This document shows positions 1 to 9,713 of a stretch of 62,317 bases of DNA, one piece after another. Positions within the stretch are counted from its first letter, which is position 1. Each line of letters starts with the position of its first letter. The DNA is from Myxococcales bacterium (GTDB taxonomy: Bacteria; Myxococcota_A; Polyangia; Polyangiales; Polyangiaceae), in assembly GCA_012514535.1 (NCBI GenBank), contig JAAZAA010000050.1, positions 1-62,317 of the forward strand, in the 5' to 3' direction. The notes under the pieces were generated by a model. That model searched no databases. It had not been told where the DNA came from and saw only the letters and a program-made list of their open reading frames with translations. The position numbers were made by a program, and so were the translations under genes.

Positions 1-74
1 CTCGCGGCGTGGTGGCCACGACGCGGTCACCTGAGTTCGCCTCCCGGCTCTCCGAAGCCAAGGAGCGCGGCGGG

Positions 75-131
75 GCCCGCCCTCGGGTCAGGGCGGGCTG
101 GCGGCTCGTGTGGCGGCCGCTTGGCGGCCGC
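75..131 (-). terminator. GC-rich hairpins downstream of the peroxidase gene
   Basis: Two inverted repeats lie just past the stop of the peroxidase gene. The first is a perfect 9-bp stem (GCCCGCCCT / AGGGCGGGC) at 75-98 with a 6-nt loop. The second is GCGGCCGC-TTG-GCGGCCGC at 113-131. Neither is followed by a clear T-run on the minus strand, so a rho-independent terminator is only inferred from stem strength and position. Confidence 0.45.
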
Positions 132-157
132 TACGGCCGTGCTCCGCGCGGACCGCC

Positions 158-1273
158 TCAGGGGAGCTCGGGGCGCTCGAGCTTCTGGGGACAGTCGAGG
201 GCGGACAGGAAGGTGATGATGCGCTCGATCTCCGTGTCCGTGAGCTGGCGATCGGCGAGCAGCGGGGACTTGTGCTCGTTGTCGTGGCCTCCGCTCGCCA
301 TGAAGCGGACCGCCTCCTGCAGGGTCTTCGCGGAGCCGTCGTGGAAGTAGGGCGCGGTCTTGGTGACGTTCCTCAAGGTCGGCGGCTTGAACGCCGCGAA
401 GTCCTCGTCTCGCTCCGTGACCTTCTTCCTCCCGACGTCGACCTCTTCCGGCTTCACCCCGGCGACACCGACGCCCGTGTTGAAGAAGACCCCTTCGCCT
501 GCCACGGCCGTGGTGAAGTGAGGCGGCGCGTGGCACGTGCCGCAGCCCCCCTTCCCCATGAACAGGACCAGGCCCTCTTTTTGCTCCGCCGTGAGGGCCT
601 CCTTGTCACCCGCCGCGTAGCGGTCGTAGGCGGTGTCCTTGCAGACGAGCGTGCGCTCGTAGGCGCTGAGGGCCTGCACGATGGTCTCCGGGGTCGCTCC
701 CTCCTCGGGGAAGGCCTCCGCGAACCGCGCGGCGTAGCCGGGGATCTTGCCGATCTCGGCGGCCTTCGCCGCCAGGTTCTCCTCCCCGACGCCCATGTTG
801 CCGCCCGCCCAGGCCCCGCGCGCCTGCGCCTCCAGGGAGCTCGCTCGCCCATCCCAGTAGAGGGCGGGCAGATAGGCGACGTTCCAGAGCACCGGGCTGT
901 GCCGGGGCAGCGGCTTGCCTCCGGCGCCCACGGCGAGGGGCGTCTCGCCGCCGGTGCCCTGCTCGTTCTGGTGGCAGCTGTAGCAGGAGCGCGAACCGTC
1001 GACGCTCAAGCGTTCGTCGAAGAAGAGACGGTGGCCGAGCTCGATCTTCGCCTGCGTCTGCGGACGATCTTCGGGGATCGGGACGGGCCCGAGCACCGAC
1101 AACTTCATCGCGTCCGCGGCGGCCACGGGGTCGTCGCTCTTGGCGGCGGCCTTCGTGACCTTGTCGTCCTTCGGGGAGTCCTGCTTTCGATCGCAGGCGC
1201 CGGTGAGCGCGGCCACGAGCAGCGCCGCGGTGGTCAGGTGACGTCGAGGGTTCCTCCTGGTTCTTCCGGCCAT
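158..1273 (-). CDS. Di-haem cytochrome c peroxidase / MauG-like lipoprotein
   Basis: A periplasmic di-haem c-type peroxidase that reduces H2O2, or a MauG-like oxidase. Translation from the ATG at 1273 gives 371 residues. It begins with a basic n-region, a hydrophobic stretch and the lipobox LTGAC (Cys about residue 27), so it is probably membrane-anchored. Two haem-binding CXXCH motifs are visible, CYSCH (about 97-101) and CGTCH (about 244-248), the usual spacing for the CCP/MauG family. The open frame extends upstream to 1336, but the lipoprotein signal favours the internal ATG. The next gene upstream on the same strand ends 70 bp away, so the two could be co-transcribed. The family is clear; peroxidase versus MauG-type activity cannot be told from sequence alone. 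Confidence 0.9.
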   Translation of the reverse strand: MAGRTRRNPRRHLTTAALLVAALTGACDRKQDSPKDDKVTKAAAKSDDPVAAADAMKLSVLGPVPIPEDRPQTQAKIELGHRLFFDERLSVDGSRSCYSCHQNEQGTGGETPLAVGAGGKPLPRHSPVLWNVAYLPALYWDGRASSLEAQARGAWAGGNMGVGEENLAAKAAEIGKIPGYAARFAEAFPEEGATPETIVQALSAYERTLVCKDTAYDRYAAGDKEALTAEQKEGLVLFMGKGGCGTCHAPPHFTTAVAGEGVFFNTGVGVAGVKPEEVDVGRKKVTERDEDFAAFKPPTLRNVTKTAPYFHDGSAKTLQEAVRFMASGGHDNEHKSPLLADRQLTDTEIERIITFLSALDCPQKLERPELP

Positions 1274-1342
1274 GCTTTTCGATACAGGCGCGGACCAGCA
1301 CTGACAAGCGCCCACGTGGCCTTGGCGCTCCCTCACGCGTTC

Positions 1343-2383
1343 TCAGTCGGCAGCGGTGACGCGGATGCCCACCTTGCCGACGTGCCCCTGGCTCGCGAGC
1401 GCCTGGAACGCTGCCACGCCGTCGTCGAGGGAGTAGGTCCCGTGGACGTGGGGCCTGAGGCGATGCCGCTCATAGAACTCCGCGACCCGGGCCAAGGTGG
1501 AGCGTGGTCCGGCGAGGACGCCCTGGATGCGGATCTGGTTCATGAGCACCGGCGCGAGGTCCAGCGGCGCGGATCGACCCGAGAGCACCCCGATGAGGCT
1601 GATGGTCCCGCCGGGGAGGATGGCGCGCAGGGAGTGCGCGAGGGTCTCCGCGCCGCCCACCTCGACGACGTGGTGCACGCCGCCCGTCGCCGAGCGGACG
1701 TGGCGGCCCCAGTCGGGCGTCGTGCGGTAGTTGATCGTGAGATCGGCGCCGAGCTCCTTCATCAGGTTGAGCTTGGCGTCGTCGCTGCTCGTCACCGCGA
1801 CACGGGCCCCGAGCGCGCGGGCGATCTGCGCCGCGAACACCGACACCCCGCCCGTCCCGAGACACAAGACCCACTGCTCCGCGAGATTCCCACCGTGGGC
1901 GGAGAGCTCGGGCAGATCGACCAAGGCCCGGTAGGCGGTCGCTCCAGCGCAACACAAGGCGCTCGCCTCGACGTCGTCCAGGTGCTCCGGCGCGCCGACG
2001 AGACAGCTCGCGGGCGCGACCAGGAACTCACACGCGGTGCCCGGCAGGGGGGCGCCCCAGGTGGCGCGGATGAGCTCTTTGCGAGGCGGCCCCGAGAGCC
2101 AGCGGGGCGCGAAGGCGGGGAGCACCCGATCCCCGACGGAGAGGCGCGTCACCGCCTCCCCCAGGGCGACGACCTCGGCGGTGGCGTCCGAGCAGGGCAC
2201 GAGCGGCAGCTGGAACCTCGGATCGTAGGTGCCGGCGACGACCCGCAGATCCCGGTGGTTGAGGGTCGTGGCCCGGATCCGCAGCAGCACCTCCCCCGCC
2301 GCGAGGCGGGCAGGATCGGGATCCGGGAGGTGTGCCAGGCGCAGGTGCTCGAGGCCGAACCGATCCAGGACCAGGGCGCGCAT
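1343..2383 (-). CDS. Zinc-independent MDR alcohol dehydrogenase / quinone oxidoreductase family protein
   Basis: A 346-residue medium-chain dehydrogenase/reductase. The N-terminal GroES-like catalytic domain holds NHRDLRVVAG and a GDRV turn. The Rossmann domain has the nucleotide-binding sequence GTGGVS and the later HHVVEVGG strand-turn. The typical structural-zinc cysteine cluster is absent, which fits the quinone-oxidoreductase-like branch using NAD(P)H. The length is normal. It ends about 70 bp upstream of the peroxidase gene on the same strand. The substrate cannot be inferred. Confidence 0.88.
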   Translation of the reverse strand: MRALVLDRFGLEHLRLAHLPDPDPARLAAGEVLLRIRATTLNHRDLRVVAGTYDPRFQLPLVPCSDATAEVVALGEAVTRLSVGDRVLPAFAPRWLSGPPRKELIRATWGAPLPGTACEFLVAPASCLVGAPEHLDDVEASALCCAGATAYRALVDLPELSAHGGNLAEQWVLCLGTGGVSVFAAQIARALGARVAVTSSDDAKLNLMKELGADLTINYRTTPDWGRHVRSATGGVHHVVEVGGAETLAHSLRAILPGGTISLIGVLSGRSAPLDLAPVLMNQIRIQGVLAGPRSTLARVAEFYERHRLRPHVHGTYSLDDGVAAFQALASQGHVGKVGIRVTAAD

Positions 2384-2440
2384 GGGTCGACGATAGCAGC
2401 TCGAGCGGGCGGCGCCTTCCGGCTCCCGGTTTCAACGGCG

Positions 2441-2482
2441 TCGTTCGGACGGCGTCGTTCGGACGGCGTCGTTCGGACGGCG
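2441..2482. repeat. Three tandem copies of a 14-bp repeat
   Basis: TCGTTCGGACGGCG occurs three times head to tail at 2441, 2455 and 2469, followed by a degenerate start of a fourth copy. It lies in the 328-bp gene-free stretch 2384-2711, between the end of the 896-residue protein gene and the start of the dehydrogenase gene. Nothing else in that stretch stood out. The function is unknown; replication slippage is the simplest explanation. Confidence 0.8.
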
Positions 2483-2711
2483 TCGCTGCGCGGAGCTGGG
2501 CTCGAGCCGACGTCGCGTCGAGCAGGCCCCGAGCAGGCCTGGGAGCTGGCGCTCATGGGCGCCTCACGCCGACTTGGCGTTGGTCCCGTCGGCCAGGTCC
2601 GAGCGCAGCCGCCATCTCCGGCATCTCAACGGACCAGGACGCCCGGCGAAGGCTCGGCACTGCTCCAGCGCGGTCGGGGCGCCTCGCGTCGACGTCGAGT
2701 GATCGCCTCCG

Positions 2712-5402
2712 TCAGAAGAGCTGATGACGGAGCGGGTACAGCGCGACCTCGATGCGGTGGAGCAAGCGATAGGCCTCGGCCCACCCGGGGACGCGACGAG
2801 AGATCCTGTGAGCGAGCCAGGAGCGGAGCGGGTGCAGCTCGTCCAAGGGGAGCGCCGTGACGTCGACGCGGGTGGAGAGCGCCTCGAGGCTCTCGGGCGT
2901 CAGCTCGTCGGGCAAGCTCTCCAAGAGGCGGCGCGCCTCCGGCAGATCACGCCGATCGAGGGCGAGGTGGAGCAACGGGAACACGCGGCGGGGGGCGCGC
3001 CGCCACAGCTCCCCCCGGGCGGCCTCGTCCAGGGCGTCGACGCCCTTTCGGCTCACGAGCTCGAGCAGCGAATCGAGGGGCGCGAAGCGCGCGACCTCCG
3101 CCGACAGGGGCGCTCCGCTCTGCAGGAGCGCGCCGTATTGATGGGGCAGCAGGTGCTCCCAGGGCAAGGGCAGCTGCGCCGCGACGCGCCGTCGGATCCA
3201 GTCCGTCGGTGCCCCCCGCCAGAGCTCCACCACCAGCTTGCTCGGGGGATCGAAGTGACGAGGGAGCGCGCCGCGGGGATCCACCGCGTGCCAGAGCCGA
3301 CGGCAGAAACGAGGCCAGTCGAGCTCCCGGGTGGCGCACAGGGCCACGAGGGCGGGCAGCGCGTGGGGCAGCTCGTCGAGGCGCTGGAGCAGATCGGGGC
3401 TCAGGCGGTCGTCGGCGAGGGCGTCGGCGACGGCGGAGGGGAGCTCGAGGGGCAGCGGCGTCTCCGCGGCGGCTCCGACGGCGTGGCGCAGGGAGTCGAC
3501 CAGTAAGTAGATCGTGAGGGGCCACGGATGCCGGGAGGAGCTCGTCCCGTGGTGGACCTCGAGGGCGTCGTACCGGACGCTGCTGCGGTCGCGGATGGGG
3601 CTGGCGGTGCTCTCCTGCAGCAAGCGGAGCAGCTCCGGGTACACGTGCCGCCGCAGGGTGCGCGCCTCGCGCTCGGGGCGCGCCGACCGGAAGGGATCGA
3701 GCAGACTCCTGCGGGGGGGCGCGAGCTCCGCGAGGGCGTAGACGCCGAGGAGCCAGGCTCCGGGGTGCAACAGTGGCTCGGGTTCGTCGAGCTCCCGGTG
3801 GGTGATGCGGGGACGCGGCGGCGCGTCCGGCAAGATCAGCGCGAGGCGGTCCTGTTCGCTCACGAGATCGGCGATCAGATCCGCGGGGACGTTGCCGCCG
3901 CACGCCGCGGTGAGGCCGATCACGGTGGTGGCCGCCTCGACGGCGGCGGCCGAGGCGGGCTCCTCGGGATCGGCGAGCTCCAGGGCGGCGTAGGCGGGCG
4001 CGAAATCCCCGCGTCGAGCGCGCTGGAAGAGGGCGCGGATCACCCGAGGTGCGTGTGCCGGCCGCAGGAGCGCAGCACCCCAGGCGAACGCAGAGGTGGA
4101 CACGAGCTCGTGGACGGCGCGCGCCTGCAACGTGCTGCCGAGCCAGTGAGGGCGGAGCCGAAGGCGCTCCCCGTCGCGGACGAGGATCCGCGCGTGCTCG
4201 AGGGCGCGGAGCAGCTGGTAGCCCCCGGGCGGCAGCTTGCGCGCGGCGGCGGCGAGGTCGGCGCCGCGGAGTCGCTGACCCGAGTCGCGCGTGAGGGCCG
4301 CGCGCATCCACTCGACGTCGATGCCCTCCCGGTACTCCTGAGGAACGAGCGCCAGCCACTCGTCGAAGGTGCGCGGACGGTTCCACGGCTGGTCGCTTTC
4401 CGTGACGAGCTGTGCGATGGTTCCGAGCAACGCCGCGGCGGCGTTGCGGTTCAACCAAGAGCTAACGGTGGCCTCCTCGGACGACTCGGCAAGGCGCTGT
4501 CGCACGAAGCTCTCGGCGATCTCGTCCAGGGAGCGTCCGTGCAGCGTGCGGGGGCGGACCTCGTCCAACATGCCGAGCAGGCCCAGCGCGTCCCCCAAGG
4601 TGACCACCGCCTCGGAGGGCAGGGCGACGCGGCGCATCCAGGTGAGGGCGCGCTCCGGTTCGAACAGCCCGTCCGCGGGGAGCCGCTCCGCCACCCAACC
4701 GACGAGCTCCGGGAGGACGTCGTCGAGGGGCGGGGAGTCGATCACTTCCCAGGGCGGCTCCGTCGGCGGGTGCGCGAGGGCGACGCACACGGGGCGGGGC
4801 TCGGCGCTCAGCCGGGCTGCCCAGGTGCGCCACCGCTCGGCGGCAGACTGCGGCCCGTCCCAACCGGTGATCTCGAGGAACAGGGGGCCGCGGTCGGGGA
4901 GGGGCGCGCTCCTATCCGGGGGCCCCTCGAGGACCCGATGGGTCGCGAGGCCCCGGGCCTGGAGCCAGGCTCCCGCCAGGGAGCGCCCCGCGCCGCTCGG
5001 AGCACGCCAGGCGAGGCGACCCCAGGTGGCTGGCTGGAGCACGCGAGACGGGATGCCCGGGCACAGGGGCTCCTTCGTGAGGTCGAGCTCGCGCCCGTAC
5101 CGGAGGTCGTCCAGGCGCACGAGGCGCTCCGAGGGGGTGCTGCGCCGGACCGGCAGGGCCTGCCGCAGGTCGGCGACGGGGCGGTTCATGAGCTCCGCCA
5201 GGATCCGTTGTACGGGGATCCGATCCGCGAGCCACTCGAGGTCTTGCTCTCGGTCCAGCTTACTGAAGAGGGTGGCCAGGGAGCGCTGCTTCGGGCGGGT
5301 GTCTGCGGGCCAGTCCGGGTGCGCGAGCGCGGCAGCGGCCAGTCGGCCGAAGCTCGCGACCGGCGGATCCGACGTGCTCATGAGGTCGCGAAGCCAGCCC
5401 AC
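2712..5402 (-). CDS. Large protein of unknown function with degenerate P-loop and winged-helix-like segment
   Basis: I do not recognise this 896-residue protein. Residues 134-142 read APSGAGRSL, resembling a Walker A loop with Arg in place of Lys. LFLEIT (about 174-179) resembles a Walker B strand, followed by a hydrophobic strand (VCVALA) typical of P-loop ATPases. Further on, a segment starting GGYQLLRALEHARILV looks like a winged-helix domain, and the C-terminal half is Leu/Arg-rich helical sequence that could be repeats. This order is reminiscent of STAND-type NTPases, but that is inference. No signal peptide or membrane segment is seen, so it is probably cytoplasmic. The first start is GTG; an ATG seven codons in (5381) is an alternative, and neither has a good ribosome site. 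A nested palindrome sits directly upstream, and the divergent neighbour is an M50 protease. Confidence 0.7.
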   Translation of the reverse strand: MGWLRDLMSTSDPPVASFGRLAAAALAHPDWPADTRPKQRSLATLFSKLDREQDLEWLADRIPVQRILAELMNRPVADLRQALPVRRSTPSERLVRLDDLRYGRELDLTKEPLCPGIPSRVLQPATWGRLAWRAPSGAGRSLAGAWLQARGLATHRVLEGPPDRSAPLPDRGPLFLEITGWDGPQSAAERWRTWAARLSAEPRPVCVALAHPPTEPPWEVIDSPPLDDVLPELVGWVAERLPADGLFEPERALTWMRRVALPSEAVVTLGDALGLLGMLDEVRPRTLHGRSLDEIAESFVRQRLAESSEEATVSSWLNRNAAAALLGTIAQLVTESDQPWNRPRTFDEWLALVPQEYREGIDVEWMRAALTRDSGQRLRGADLAAAARKLPPGGYQLLRALEHARILVRDGERLRLRPHWLGSTLQARAVHELVSTSAFAWGAALLRPAHAPRVIRALFQRARRGDFAPAYAALELADPEEPASAAAVEAATTVIGLTAACGGNVPADLIADLVSEQDRLALILPDAPPRPRITHRELDEPEPLLHPGAWLLGVYALAELAPPRRSLLDPFRSARPEREARTLRRHVYPELLRLLQESTASPIRDRSSVRYDALEVHHGTSSSRHPWPLTIYLLVDSLRHAVGAAAETPLPLELPSAVADALADDRLSPDLLQRLDELPHALPALVALCATRELDWPRFCRRLWHAVDPRGALPRHFDPPSKLVVELWRGAPTDWIRRRVAAQLPLPWEHLLPHQYGALLQSGAPLSAEVARFAPLDSLLELVSRKGVDALDEAARGELWRRAPRRVFPLLHLALDRRDLPEARRLLESLPDELTPESLEALSTRVDVTALPLDELHPLRSWLAHRISRRVPGWAEAYRLLHRIEVALYPLRHQLF

Positions 5403-5404
5403 GC

Positions 5405-5447
5405 TGCAGGTTTAATGCATCCTGCATGCAGGATGCAAAAACCTGCA
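5405..5447. promoter_or_regulatory. Nested palindrome, likely operator with embedded promoter
   Basis: A perfect 22-bp palindrome (5416-5437, centre CCTGCA/TGCAGG) is flanked by a second inverted repeat, TGCAGGTTT at 5405-5413 and AAACCTGCA at 5439-5447. The result is four TGCAGG-type half-sites in 43 bp. On the minus strand a -35-like TTGCAT and a -10-like TTAAAC, 17 bp apart, lie within it and point at the 896-residue protein gene, whose first start codon is 3 bp away. The symmetry suggests a dimer- or tetramer-binding operator. The binding protein is unknown; the adjacent gene product is one candidate. The other side is 411 bp from the M50 protease start, and I see no gene in 5448-5858. 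Confidence 0.65.
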
Positions 5448-5858
5448 AGAGGGGCGCCGGGCTCGCGTCTTTTTCCGGAGGAAGAGGATCTCGACGAAGG
5501 CAGCTCGGGGGCCAGGGCGAAACCCAGGGAGCCCTCCGGTCCCTTCTTCGCGGACGGGCGGAGGGACTCGGGGGCCCCCTGGCGACGGCTGCTGCGCCGG
5601 GGGAGGCTCGTCTCGCGCGCCTTTCCGCGACGTCCCTGCTCCCTGGGGCTTCCCGAAGCCGGGGCCGGGGACCCTCGTCGGGCGGGCGGACGGGTCCACC
5701 GCGCGGGACTTCCCGCGAGGCGTTCGTGCACGGAGAGAGCGCGGCGAGACCGGTGGTTCCTCGAGCGCCGGCGAGGCCCGCGGCTCCTCGTCGTCGACCG
5801 GGCGGAAGATGCTGGGCCTCCTACCTTTCCGGTGCTACTGGCTACCCCCGGTTCGAGC

Positions 5859-6575
5859 ATGAACAGCAACTTCAGCCTCGCGAGTCTCGTGGTGTGGTAC
5901 GTGGTGTTCCTCTTCAGCACCACTTTCCACGAGTTCTCCCATGCCATCGTGGCGTACTGGGGTGGGGACAAGACGGCTCACGAAGGGGGACAGGTCAGCC
6001 TCGACCCCATGCCGCACATCCGCCGATCCCCCTTCGGGCTGGTGCTGGCGCCGCTCGTCACGTTCCCCCTGTTCGGCTGGATGATCGGCTGGGCCTCGGC
6101 GCCCTACGATCCGCGCTGGGCCGCCGCGCACCCCAAGCGGTACGCGCTCATGTCCCTGGCGGGGCCGGCGGCCAACCTGGTGCTCGCCCTCGTCGCTTTC
6201 ACCGCCATCAAAGTCCTGGTGGGAACTGGAGCGCTCGAGTACGCGCGGCCGACCCTGTCGAACCTGGTGCAGGCGCCGGGTGAGGAGGGCTACCGGTCAG
6301 CGATGGGTGCCCTCGCCATGGGGCTGTCGGTGATGTTGAACCTCAACATCATCCTGTGCCTGTTCAATCTGCTGCCGCTGCCACCCCTGGACGGGGCGAG
6401 CGTGCTCGAGGGGCTCTGGCCGCGCCAGGCGGGGACGTTCTTCGCGCGGATGCGGGCGACCCCTGCCTTCGGTTTTCTGGGCGTGGTGATCGCCTGGCAG
6501 GTGTTCCCCTACGTGGTCGGCCCCGCCCTCTACCTCGTGTACACGGCGCTGTACGGGCGCGCGCTGTTTCTGTGA
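5859..6575 (+). CDS. M50-family (site-2 protease-like) membrane metalloprotease
   Basis: A 238-residue multi-pass membrane protein. The zinc-binding HEFSH (HEXXH) lies in the first membrane helix, and the second conserved element LPPLDGA near the C-terminus supplies the third-ligand region of the family. This is the compact YwhC/M50B type without a PDZ domain. Such enzymes cleave transmembrane substrates and often act in regulated proteolysis; the substrate here is not evident. The ATG at 5859 was chosen because it starts directly before the first hydrophobic helix. The frame stays open far upstream, but that stretch is antisense to the 896-residue protein. It converges on the desaturase gene through a shared hairpin. 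Confidence 0.88.
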   Translation: MNSNFSLASLVVWYVVFLFSTTFHEFSHAIVAYWGGDKTAHEGGQVSLDPMPHIRRSPFGLVLAPLVTFPLFGWMIGWASAPYDPRWAAAHPKRYALMSLAGPAANLVLALVAFTAIKVLVGTGALEYARPTLSNLVQAPGEEGYRSAMGALAMGLSVMLNLNIILCLFNLLPLPPLDGASVLEGLWPRQAGTFFARMRATPAFGFLGVVIAWQVFPYVVGPALYLVYTALYGRALFL

Positions 6576-6694
6576 CGGAGGCTTCGAGGGGCTCGTCGAG
6601 GGAAGCCCCGGGGAAGCCCCTGGGAAGTCCCTCCGGCGTCTGAGGTGCCCCCCCCTTCACGGCGCCCGCGCGGCCGCGCTTTTCCGCACCGGGC

Positions 6695-6719
6695 CTCGCC
6701 CTACGGAGCGTAGGGCGGG
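6695..6719. terminator. Bidirectional hairpin between convergent genes
   Basis: CGCCCTAC-GGAGC-GTAGGGCG forms an 8-bp perfect stem, extendable by a G-T and a C-G pair, between the ends of the M50 protease gene and the desaturase gene. It has no strong T-tract on either strand. Its position between two convergent stops supports a shared terminator. Confidence 0.55.
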
Positions 6720-6735
6720 CACGGCGAGGCGAGGG

Positions 6736-7698
6736 TCACTCCGCGGGGGCCTGGCTCGAGGCGGGCAGGGCATCGGCCGGGAGCGGATCGTGGACGTGGG
6801 GCTCCGGGGCCGTGAGGCCGCGTCGCGCGAGGGCGCGGGCGCAGGCGTCCTGATCGATCCAGTTCTTGAAGCGGGCGCGGTTCGTCGGGGTGCGCAGATC
6901 GTGGGCGAGCCCGACCCAGCTGAGGACCTTCAAGACGTAGTAGCTGATGTCCAGCTCCCACCAGAAGAAGCCCTGGTTGGCCGTCGACTGGTAGTAGTGG
7001 TGGTTGTTGTGCCAGCCCTCACCGAGGGTGATCAGCGCCAGCAAGAACGAGTTCTTGCTGGTGTCCGTCGTGTCGTAGCGCCGCCGTCCCCAGCGGTGGG
7101 TGAGGGAGTTGATCGAGAACGTGCCGTGCCAGAGGAGCACGGTGGACAGGAAGAACCCGATGAAGAGCGCGCTGGCGCCGCCCCAGGCGTAGCAGGCGAT
7201 GGCGAGCAGGAGCGGGGGCACCACGTGATAGCGGTTGAGCCAGCGGAGCTCCGGGAAACGCGCAAAGTCCTTGATCTTGTCTTCGGGGGTGGCGTCGTAC
7301 TTGTTGCAGAGGATCCAGGCGACGTGGCTCCACCACAGGCCGCGATGGGACGCGTGGGGATCGTCGTCGGTGTCCGACGTGCGGTGATGGGTGCGGTGGT
7401 GGACCGCCCACCAGAGGGGGCCCTTCTGCACCGCCGTAGCGCCGCCGAAGGCCATCAGGAACTGCATGCCGCGACCGAGCCGGTAGCTGCGGTGGGAGAA
7501 GTACCGGTGATACCCCGCCGTGATGAAGAACATGCGGATCACGTAGAGGGCGACGCACAACACCACGTCACCCCATGTGAACCCCGTCCAGATCGCTCCC
7601 AGAGGAGCCAGGTGCATGAGGATGAAGGGGATCGACTTGATCCAGTCGATCTGTTCGTCAGCGCCGCGCGCGGGCGCAGAAAGAGAGCCTACCGCCAT
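6736..7698 (-). CDS. Acyl-CoA/acyl-lipid delta-9-type fatty acid desaturase
   Basis: A 320-residue integral-membrane di-iron desaturase. The three diagnostic histidine boxes are present: HRYFSH (64-69), HRTHH (101-105) and HNNHH (230-234), separated by paired hydrophobic segments. This pattern is that of the stearoyl-CoA desaturase-like group, which introduces a cis double bond into saturated acyl chains and helps tune membrane fluidity. The length is as expected without a cytochrome b5 domain. A DUF1232 membrane protein gene lies 46 bp downstream of its start region on the same strand and may be co-transcribed. Confidence 0.93.
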   Translation of the reverse strand: MAVGSLSAPARGADEQIDWIKSIPFILMHLAPLGAIWTGFTWGDVVLCVALYVIRMFFITAGYHRYFSHRSYRLGRGMQFLMAFGGATAVQKGPLWWAVHHRTHHRTSDTDDDPHASHRGLWWSHVAWILCNKYDATPEDKIKDFARFPELRWLNRYHVVPPLLLAIACYAWGGASALFIGFFLSTVLLWHGTFSINSLTHRWGRRRYDTTDTSKNSFLLALITLGEGWHNNHHYYQSTANQGFFWWELDISYYVLKVLSWVGLAHDLRTPTNRARFKNWIDQDACARALARRGLTAPEPHVHDPLPADALPASSQAPAE

Positions 7699-7744
7699 GG
7701 CCTGGTCCTAGCCGGCTCCGGCGGCGCGTGCCGTCACGAGTAGG

Positions 7745-8044
7745 TCATATCGAACGCGCCGGGCTCTCGCCGGGGCCCGCTCCGGAGCTCGGCGCCGCGT
7801 CTTCGCGGCTGGCGGTGGGCTCCTTCGAGCGGCGAAAGGCCCGGTTCACCCAGGCGAGTGCGAAGGCGATCACGCCGAGATCGTCGAGCCAGCCCGCCAG
7901 GGGCAGCACGTCCGGGACGAGGTCCGTCGGGAACACCAGATACAGGAGCGCCAAGAGCAGGAGGACCTTCGGTGAGACCCCCGACTCACGGCTGCGCACG
8001 AAGCGCCACAGGGCCACGAGGCCCGCCCAACGACCACGTTTCAT
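7745..8044 (-). CDS. DUF1232 (YkvA-like) small membrane protein, copy 1
   Basis: A 99-residue protein. After a basic N-terminus it has the diagnostic DUF1232 core LLYLVFPTDLVPDVLP followed by GWLDDLGVIAFAL, two short hydrophobic helices separated by the D-L-(I/V)-P-D turn. The C-terminal tail is polar. The ATG at 8044 was chosen because the domain begins shortly after it; the upstream open frame is low-complexity Arg/Pro-rich. The function of DUF1232 is not established. Two other DUF1232 genes occur in this window (12534-12992 and 16088-16516). It lies 46 bp upstream of the desaturase gene. Confidence 0.85.
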   Translation of the reverse strand: MKRGRWAGLVALWRFVRSRESGVSPKVLLLLALLYLVFPTDLVPDVLPLAGWLDDLGVIAFALAWVNRAFRRSKEPTASREDAAPSSGAGPGESPARSI

Positions 8045-8204
8045 CACCACGAGAATCTGACACGGCGCGGGTGTGGCCGCCACGACGACGGCGTCGTTCG
8101 CGAGAAGAATCGCTGGCGGGGGGATGAAGCGCCGCCGGGGAATGGGAGGCGCGATGAGGTGCGCGCCCTGGGGCGGAGCGTGCGTGGGCGTCGACGGCTC
8201 CGGA

Positions 8205-8236
8205 AAACGCGAACGGCGACCCGTGGGTCGCCGTTC
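8205..8236 (-). terminator. Rho-independent terminator of pgk
   Basis: GAACGGCGACCC at 8211-8222 pairs perfectly with GGGTCGCCGTTC at 8225-8236. On the minus strand the stem is followed within a few bases by GCGTTTTCCG, a short T-run. It lies 85 bp past the pgk stop in the right orientation. A second GC-rich dyad lies just upstream in the same transcript (about 8244-8274). Confidence 0.75.
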
Positions 8237-8320
8237 CGTCGCGCGGCGAGCGCAGCCGAGCGCTGCGCGTCGCCGTGGTGTACGCAATGCGCCGTGAGGA
8301 CACGGCGCACCGCGTCGTCG

Positions 8321-9538
<1,218 letters not shown>

Positions 9539-9713
9539 GGCGGCTAGTTAGGCCGGTGACGCAGCCGTGTAAAGACCGCTCCCGGGGCCAAAGTAGCGAT
9601 CGGTTCGCCACGGGGAGCACGCGCCCATCAGGGCCCGCAACCCCTCGCGGGGGCCCCTGGTGACTGACTGGGCGGTTGACGGGCGGGGCGCGGCCGGGCC
9701 ACACAGGGGGGCC

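Noticed and set aside
113-131. GCGGCCGC repeats as a regulatory element
   Set aside because: Each copy is a self-complementary 8-mer that is common in such GC-rich DNA; only a possible terminator role is kept.
110-2860. A 916-codon open frame on the plus strand
   Set aside because: It runs antisense to the peroxidase and dehydrogenase genes, which have clear family motifs; its sequence is Arg/Gly/Ala/Val-rich with no domain, as expected for a shadow frame in GC-rich DNA.
3528-5858. Upstream extension of the M50 protease frame (about 777 codons)
   Set aside because: It is mostly antisense to the 896-residue protein, crosses the palindrome and has no conserved sequence until the membrane helix with HEFSH; the protease starts at 5859.
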